Source of the DNA: UBA5239 sp040391785
GTDB taxonomy: Bacteria; Verrucomicrobiota; Lentisphaeria; Victivallales; Victivallaceae
NCBI GenBank assembly: GCA_040391785.1
Contig: JBEBXH010000007.1
Coordinates: 55,416-119,415 of the forward strand
Length of the DNA: 64,000 bases
Direction: 5' to 3'
Notes under the pieces: generated by a model
What the model was told of the DNA's origin: nothing
What the model saw: only the letters and a program-made list of their open reading frames with translations
Database searches by the model: none
In this document: positions 59,658 to 64,000 of the stretch, piece by piece
How the letters are laid out: each line of letters starts with the position of its first letter
Position numbering within the stretch: position 1 is the stretch's first letter
Position numbers and translations under genes: made by a program

Positions 59658-61922
59658 TTACTTGACCGGATCGACGGCGATGACCCGATCGATATAAATT
59701 TTCTTGCCGGATTTGTCCGGTTTGGCCGTGATAAAGAGTAAAATGGAATCGTTCAATAATTCCGCTGTACCGACTTTGAGCCACTTATATTCTTCGCCTT
59801 TGCAGGAGTCAATGGTATAAGGGATTTCATTTGGCCGGGTCTGGTAGGAATTACTGCTGGAGTTATGAATTCCGGCGGTAAACGCAATTGCCTTGCCGTC
59901 GGCCTTGCCGGCTTCGCAGCGGGCGGCGATCCAGATGTCTTTCCGGACCGGTTCAAAACCGGAGAATCTGGGCAATGGTACCGATACAACCCAGCCGGAT
60001 GCTTCATGGTCAAATACAACTGCGGTGTTACCGGTAGCTTTGGCGTCATCGCACACTGCGGCTTTCGTCAGGCGCATTTCCTTGGCGGTCCATTCAACCC
60101 AGTCACCGTCTTGCAGGGAACGTCCGATCTGCGGTTTGGTGCCACCGGAAACAGGTTTTACGAGATTCATTTTGAGCTCTTTCAGCTTGTCGGGCCACAG
60201 ACCATGTTCGGAGCCGTAACCGATAGAGAGCAATTTCGCATCGGACTCGATTTCTTGGAGCAGTTCCTCCGGAACAACCTGTTTTTTGTAGGCAAGGTGT
60301 TGCGGATTTTTATCATTCCAGTTGAGTTCCCGCCGCGATGCAAGAGCGCAGTTGATTGAAAAATACACCTTCCGGAGCCGCTTGTAATAGGGCGAATCTT
60401 GCGGAATTTTGTCGAGAGCCTCCGACAGATAGGTACGGGATTTGAGCAGTTCATCCATGTTCAGGGGTTGGCGCTCCCGGTATGGCCGTTGCGATGCCTG
60501 GTTGGCAAGTTCAATATAAGAACTTACTGCTTCGGCTCCCGGCCCATAAAATCCCTGCAGGAATTCCTGAATCAGCGCGTGGTCGTCCAGTTCCGGGTTC
60601 CATTGCAGTTTGCTGGATAAATAGGTTCGCAATTCATCGAATTCGGAGTGACCCCGCTGCATTCCCTGTACGAACATGGCAAAAATATTCTTCGTATCAG
60701 CGAAATATTTCAAATCCGGCTTGAAGGTATAAAGATTCGGATATGGATCCAATACGGAACTGAAATTGACCTTATACAGCCAGATCGAAAGGGACGAGGT
60801 TATTTTGCTCCATTCCTTATAATTTGCCAGCAAGGTTTCATTTTCCTTGTCGGTCAGTGGCTTGAAGGGATTTTTGCCGGAAATGCACAGACGGATGATG
60901 ACATTGTCCCGGGGCACACGGGTCTTGGGCGCGGCGGCAGTGTAGCTGTATGCCAGGGTTTCGATACGGACGGAGGGATCTTTCGCCTTGACGGCGTCGG
61001 CGACTTCATTGATGAAATCGATCAGCATATCGGTCGAACCGCCGATTTCCTTGCGCATTTTGGTACAGTCCGGGCATTGGCACGAATGCCATTCGAGGCC
61101 GCCGTCCATTTGACTCAAGGCGATCAGTTTCTGCTGGGGATTCTTGTCCATGAATTCATAGACTTTGCGAATAAATTCCTTGCGCATTTCTTTGTTGCTC
61201 AGGCACAGTTGGACCGGCCAGCGGTTGCCGGAAAGCAGGGTATAAAATTCCGGATTGCTTTTCAGGTAGACCGCTGGCGGCAATACCAGATTGAAGGTAT
61301 GGCAGAAATCGAAACCATAAGTGTAGTGTCCCCCCATCTTTTCCGATATTTTCAGGTTGTAATGGCCATTGTTGCGTAATTTCACCGAAATTTCCGGATG
61401 ACGATTGGTTTCGTAGGAAAATGCTTCCCGCATGGAGAAGGGAGGATGATAACGGTAATCAAGGGAATTGATTGTGATATCAGGCATTTTCGGTATTTGC
61501 TCAACACCCAAACTCCAGAAGCGGACTCCCAGTTCTGTTTCCAGAAATTCGTAGACGGCATAAATGGCGCCGCGTGGACGCGTTCCGGCAAGAATGATCG
61601 CGTCACCGGCCTTGCGTAAGATGATTTCATCGGGGGCGAGCGACGCGAAGTCGATGCCTTTCAGCATATCGGCCGCCCTGGATGAATTTCCGACCAATAC
61701 CGCTTTGGCGTTCTCCGGAAAATTATTGGTGATTTCAAGCTTGACGCCGGAAATCTTAAGGAGATATTTCTGTAATTCTTCGGCCGCGAAGCGCTCCGGC
61801 TCCACTGCGTCGGCGGCAAGATATATTTTGTAATCGGTTCGCCCGTTTTTTGCCAGATCAACGGCGGAATATGCGGCGGAGAAGATAAGGCTAAACAAAA
61901 CCGCGATAAGTGATAATTTCAT
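59658..61922 (-). CDS. Secreted DUF4838 glycan-active protein (cassette E)
   Basis: The 754-residue protein has a signal peptide (MKLSLIAVLFSLIFSAAYSA). Residues about 25-135 match the N-terminal domain shared with alpha-glucuronidases (FAAEELQKYLLKISGVKLEI; RPRGAIYAVYEFLETELGVR). Residues about 190-450 match DUF4838 (PF16126): ALSQMDGGLEWHSCQCPDC is typical, with a Cys pair that may bind metal. The C-terminus (residues about 580-754) looks like a beta-sandwich. Uronic acid-containing glycans are a guess from the GH67-like part. It is the last gene of cassette E, 21 bases behind the pseudopilin. Confidence 0.87.
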   Translation of the reverse strand: MKLSLIAVLFSLIFSAAYSAVDLAKNGRTDYKIYLAADAVEPERFAAEELQKYLLKISGVKLEITNNFPENAKAVLVGNSSRAADMLKGIDFASLAPDEIILRKAGDAIILAGTRPRGAIYAVYEFLETELGVRFWSLGVEQIPKMPDITINSLDYRYHPPFSMREAFSYETNRHPEISVKLRNNGHYNLKISEKMGGHYTYGFDFCHTFNLVLPPAVYLKSNPEFYTLLSGNRWPVQLCLSNKEMRKEFIRKVYEFMDKNPQQKLIALSQMDGGLEWHSCQCPDCTKMRKEIGGSTDMLIDFINEVADAVKAKDPSVRIETLAYSYTAAAPKTRVPRDNVIIRLCISGKNPFKPLTDKENETLLANYKEWSKITSSLSIWLYKVNFSSVLDPYPNLYTFKPDLKYFADTKNIFAMFVQGMQRGHSEFDELRTYLSSKLQWNPELDDHALIQEFLQGFYGPGAEAVSSYIELANQASQRPYRERQPLNMDELLKSRTYLSEALDKIPQDSPYYKRLRKVYFSINCALASRRELNWNDKNPQHLAYKKQVVPEELLQEIESDAKLLSIGYGSEHGLWPDKLKELKMNLVKPVSGGTKPQIGRSLQDGDWVEWTAKEMRLTKAAVCDDAKATGNTAVVFDHEASGWVVSVPLPRFSGFEPVRKDIWIAARCEAGKADGKAIAFTAGIHNSSSNSYQTRPNEIPYTIDSCKGEEYKWLKVGTAELLNDSILLFITAKPDKSGKKIYIDRVIAVDPVK

Positions 61923-61943
61923 GAGTTGCTTCCTTAAAAATAT

Positions 61944-62654
61944 TTATAATTTCAATTGCGAACTGTCTCTGATTTGGGCTTCAACATAAGCGGCGACGTG
62001 ACCGTCGACAAAAACCATATTGGCATGTCGGTCATGGCGCATGGATTTAAGCTTTTTATCCGGATAAAGCAGCTGCGACACCACAGAGGTATCCGCAAGG
62101 GTCTGAATTACCGCCGGGCGGTCATATTTGGCGGCATCAGTGACCAACAACGTTATTGTTGGTTGCGATATCCGGTCGATTTTCTTCGGCATCTGATATG
62201 TATACATCGGCTGTCCGTAGTGATTCGCCCAACCGCCGGCATTGACATTATAAGCATAACTCAAGCCATCCCAGCCTTCGAGAGGGGCGCTGCCGCCGAC
62301 AGCGTAGGGAATATACGGATCCTGATCACTTGGGCATCGGAAGAGTTTGTAATTGTTGGTGAGCCCCGAATACTTCGGTTCGTATTTGGTCCTGCCATAC
62401 GTTAAAAGCCACCACCACGGCGGATAGTCGTCGACTGCCGCGGTATACATATAGCCGAACGGAAGATAACCGTCGTATTCGATTGTCCATAAGATTGCAA
62501 GTTGCCCGAGCTGCTTCAGGTTATTGGTACAGGAGGACGCTTTGGCGCGTTCCCGGGCCTTGTTCAAGGCGGGAAGAAGCATGGCGGCAAGTATTGCTAT
62601 GATTGCTATAACAACCAGCAATTCGATCAGTGTAAAATTATTTCTTTTTCTCAT
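61944..62654 (-). CDS. Pseudopilin-like protein with H-X9-DG motif (cassette E)
   Basis: The 236-residue protein begins MRKRNN then FTLIELLVVIAIIAILAA with Glu+5; Asn, not Gly, precedes Phe. It continues NKARERAKASSCTNNLKQLG. The motif H-DRHANMVFV-DGHVAAY is canonical. A strong ribosome site (AAGGAGAA) precedes the ATG. It is 14 bases behind the regulator gene and 21 bases before the DUF4838 gene. Confidence 0.87.
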   Translation of the reverse strand: MRKRNNFTLIELLVVIAIIAILAAMLLPALNKARERAKASSCTNNLKQLGQLAILWTIEYDGYLPFGYMYTAAVDDYPPWWWLLTYGRTKYEPKYSGLTNNYKLFRCPSDQDPYIPYAVGGSAPLEGWDGLSYAYNVNAGGWANHYGQPMYTYQMPKKIDRISQPTITLLVTDAAKYDRPAVIQTLADTSVVSQLLYPDKKLKSMRHDRHANMVFVDGHVAAYVEAQIRDSSQLKL

Positions 62655-62668
62655 ACTTTCTCCTTGTG

Positions 62669-63706
62669 CTATTTGTTGTTTTCTATTAAGTGATAATTGT
62701 GTCTGCCTATATCGATTTGACCCGATTTCATGGCGTTCAGCAGTAGATTGACTACCGTTGCCGCCACTTCCGTCAGGTCGATGTCGTAAAAAATCGGGTC
62801 GGGGACCGGGTAGCTGATCATCAGCTGTTTGTTGCGCAGGATTACGGCGCGGGGCAGTTTCTCCACGGGGAGGTGCAGTGCCAGTTCGGAGGTGATTTTC
62901 TGCGCCAGGATATCGTCCATGTAAATGATCCAGTCCGGGCGTTTGTTATCCGGGAGCGCCAGCAGTTCTTCGGCGATTTTTTTGCCTCCTTCGAGGCTTT
63001 GCCCGGAGTAGACTTGACCTTTTCCTTTAGTAAGCTCGAGGAACAGAGGATTGAGGTATTTGTCGATGCCGCCGGAGGAGTAGAGGGCAGGGCGCTGCAG
63101 ATGGTATTTTTCCAGCTTCCGGTAGATTTCCGGCAGCATCATTTTCTGGTCGTAGAAAACGCCGTTCGGCGAGACGCCTTCCGAGCCGACGAAGATCAGC
63201 GGAATCCGGTGGTTGCGGATGAATTTGATCGCTTTGTCCTTGAAGTCGTCCAGGTGGATGATGCCGTCGAGTTCCCCGCTCTCGATGCTGCGTTTCAGCC
63301 CCGGGAAATCGTCGATATCGAAGCTGAAATTGTTTTTGTCGCGGGTATTGTCGTAGCAGTAAATCTGCGTGTGACAGCCCTCGCGGAGCAGCTTCATCTG
63401 AAGCGCGCAGAGCAAGCAGCTGTAATACGGCGAATCCTCGACATGGCGCGCGGTGATGCCGATCAGCCGCCCGGCGTGGCCGTCCGCATTCGGGTCGATC
63501 ACGAAAACGCCGATTTTGTCGCGGACCTCGAGCACGCCGTCCTGCTTCAGTTCGCCGATGGCCTTGCCCATGGTGGCGGTGCCGACATTGAACTTCTGGC
63601 GCAGGAAATCCTGCGGGGGCAGGCGGTCGCCGCACTCAAGCTTCTGGTCGCGGATATAACGGACCAGTAATTGTTTCGCCTGTTCGGTTTTGCTTTCAGC
63701 AGCCAT
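62669..63706 (-). CDS. GntR-type DNA-binding / LacI-type sensor regulator (cassette E)
   Basis: The 345-residue protein has a GntR winged helix (RLPPQDFLRQKFNVGTATMG; ELKQDGVLEVRDKIGVFVID) and a LacI/GalR-like sensor (RLIGITARHVEDSPYYSCLL; PLIFVGSEGVSPNGVFYDQK). The architecture matches the regulators of cassettes A and C. A perfect inverted repeat between its promoter and start codon suggests autorepression and control of the whole cassette E operon. Confidence 0.87.
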   Translation of the reverse strand: MAAESKTEQAKQLLVRYIRDQKLECGDRLPPQDFLRQKFNVGTATMGKAIGELKQDGVLEVRDKIGVFVIDPNADGHAGRLIGITARHVEDSPYYSCLLCALQMKLLREGCHTQIYCYDNTRDKNNFSFDIDDFPGLKRSIESGELDGIIHLDDFKDKAIKFIRNHRIPLIFVGSEGVSPNGVFYDQKMMLPEIYRKLEKYHLQRPALYSSGGIDKYLNPLFLELTKGKGQVYSGQSLEGGKKIAEELLALPDNKRPDWIIYMDDILAQKITSELALHLPVEKLPRAVILRNKQLMISYPVPDPIFYDIDLTEVAATVVNLLLNAMKSGQIDIGRHNYHLIENNK

Positions 63707-63719
63707 AAAGAATCATCCG

Positions 63720-63773
63720 AGTAAACTAAAAACTGTTTACTGTTTATTATAATGCCAAACCCACGTTTGTCAA
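63720..63773 (-). promoter_or_regulatory. Promoter and operator of cassette E
   Basis: On the reverse strand TTGACA (63773-63768), 16 bases, TATAAT (63751-63746). The inverted repeat AGTAAAC-N8-GTTTACT (63720-63741) lies at the expected transcription start, where a bound repressor would block the polymerase. Confidence 0.7.
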
Positions 63774-63788
63774 TAGTCCAAAATAAAA

Positions 63789-63857
63789 ATAATTGGAGAA
63801 TTGGCCGCTTCGCTGAATTGGTCGGCGCAAGCGCCTGAATTGGAGAATTGGGGAATC
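63789..63857. repeat. Variable-hairpin/TGAATTGG repeat element, third copy
   Basis: Heptamer-like AATTGGAGAATTGG, a small GC hairpin, TGAATTGG, then a 30-base segment (63814-63843) identical to 38911-38940. The rest of the window to 64000 shows no gene, only degenerate CACGAAA-type repeats at about 63871-63900. Confidence 0.8.
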
Positions 63858-64000
63858 GGGAGAAGTTTCTAGCCACGAAAGGCACGAATAAACACGAAAA
63901 ATTATTTTTAATAAATCTCCCTCTCTCTTTTGTTTTTTTTGTGTATCTTGTATGTTAATTACTGTGATGCTTGCAACTTTCCTTTTGCGAGAATGGGCAT

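Noticed and set aside
1..64000. tRNA, rRNA, transposase, integrase, phage and origin signals
   Set aside because: I looked on both strands by eye and found no cloverleaf, rRNA-like segment, IS-type inverted repeats with a transposase gene, or DnaA-box cluster. A tRNAscan or Infernal run would be decisive for small RNAs.

Overview
The window looks like a piece of the chromosome of an anaerobic Lentisphaerota bacterium (Victivallis-like, probably gut-associated). This is inferred from three things: five separate pseudopilin-like genes with the FTLIELLVV signature, an oxygen-sensitive class III ribonucleotide reductase, and a high density of GntR/LacI/AraC-regulated glycan genes. No rRNA, tRNA, CRISPR array, transposase or phage gene was seen. 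Taxonomy is an inference; no marker gene settles it.

Layout. 1-4186: reverse-strand cassette A (GntR-type regulator, pseudopilin, secreted carbohydrate-binding protein running off the left edge). 4570-8529: a small membrane protein, then the anaerobic ribonucleotide reductase. Its glycyl-radical domain is encoded by a separate 46-residue gene before nrdG, and two NrdR-type boxes precede nrdD. 8526-10440: btuC-btuD behind a cobalamin riboswitch. 10490-16800: dicarboxylate/amino-acid symporter, then cassette B (FCD-type GntR, pseudopilin, secreted glycosidase-like protein, Na+ symporter). 16808-21331: cassette C (divergent leaderless regulator, pseudopilin, secreted glycosidase-like protein). 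21336-25773: phosphodiesterase, NIF3/CutA-like protein, site-2 protease, xseA, Fe-S aldo/keto reductase. 25843-30111: an AraC regulator divergent from a translationally coupled NagB-like/amidohydrolase/DUF4091 operon. 30175-36236: nikR, fabH, GNAT, two PpiC-type prolyl isomerases, a lipoprotein. 36602-42058: AraC regulator/FAD oxidoreductase pair, small lipoprotein, Na+ symporter with an overlapping 38-residue membrane peptide. 42184-44813: flavodoxin, DUF3793, serC. 45051-49947: cassette D (LacI, pseudopilin, beta-helix protein) and an esterase. 50092-52561: three secreted proteins. 52619-53379: a rearrangement scar joining a 5'-truncated LacI-type gene to a 5'-truncated alpha-L-rhamnosidase gene. 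53385-59587: AraC regulator divergent from GH2 and GH42 beta-galactosidases. 59658-63706: cassette E (GntR-type regulator, pseudopilin, DUF4838 protein).

The main pattern is a module found five times: one-component regulator, then a single pseudopilin-like gene, then a signal-peptide-bearing glycan-active protein, with or without a transporter. The three AraC-controlled clusters lack the pseudopilin and encode cytoplasmic enzymes. The pseudopilins all lack the glycine that prepilin peptidases normally need just before the cleavage site. I propose a substrate-induced surface or secretion system in which each cassette contributes its own pilin-like component. The other notable items are the split NrdD, paired operators around several regulator genes, and intergenic repeats made of five heptamers or of variable hairpins joined by TGAATTGG.
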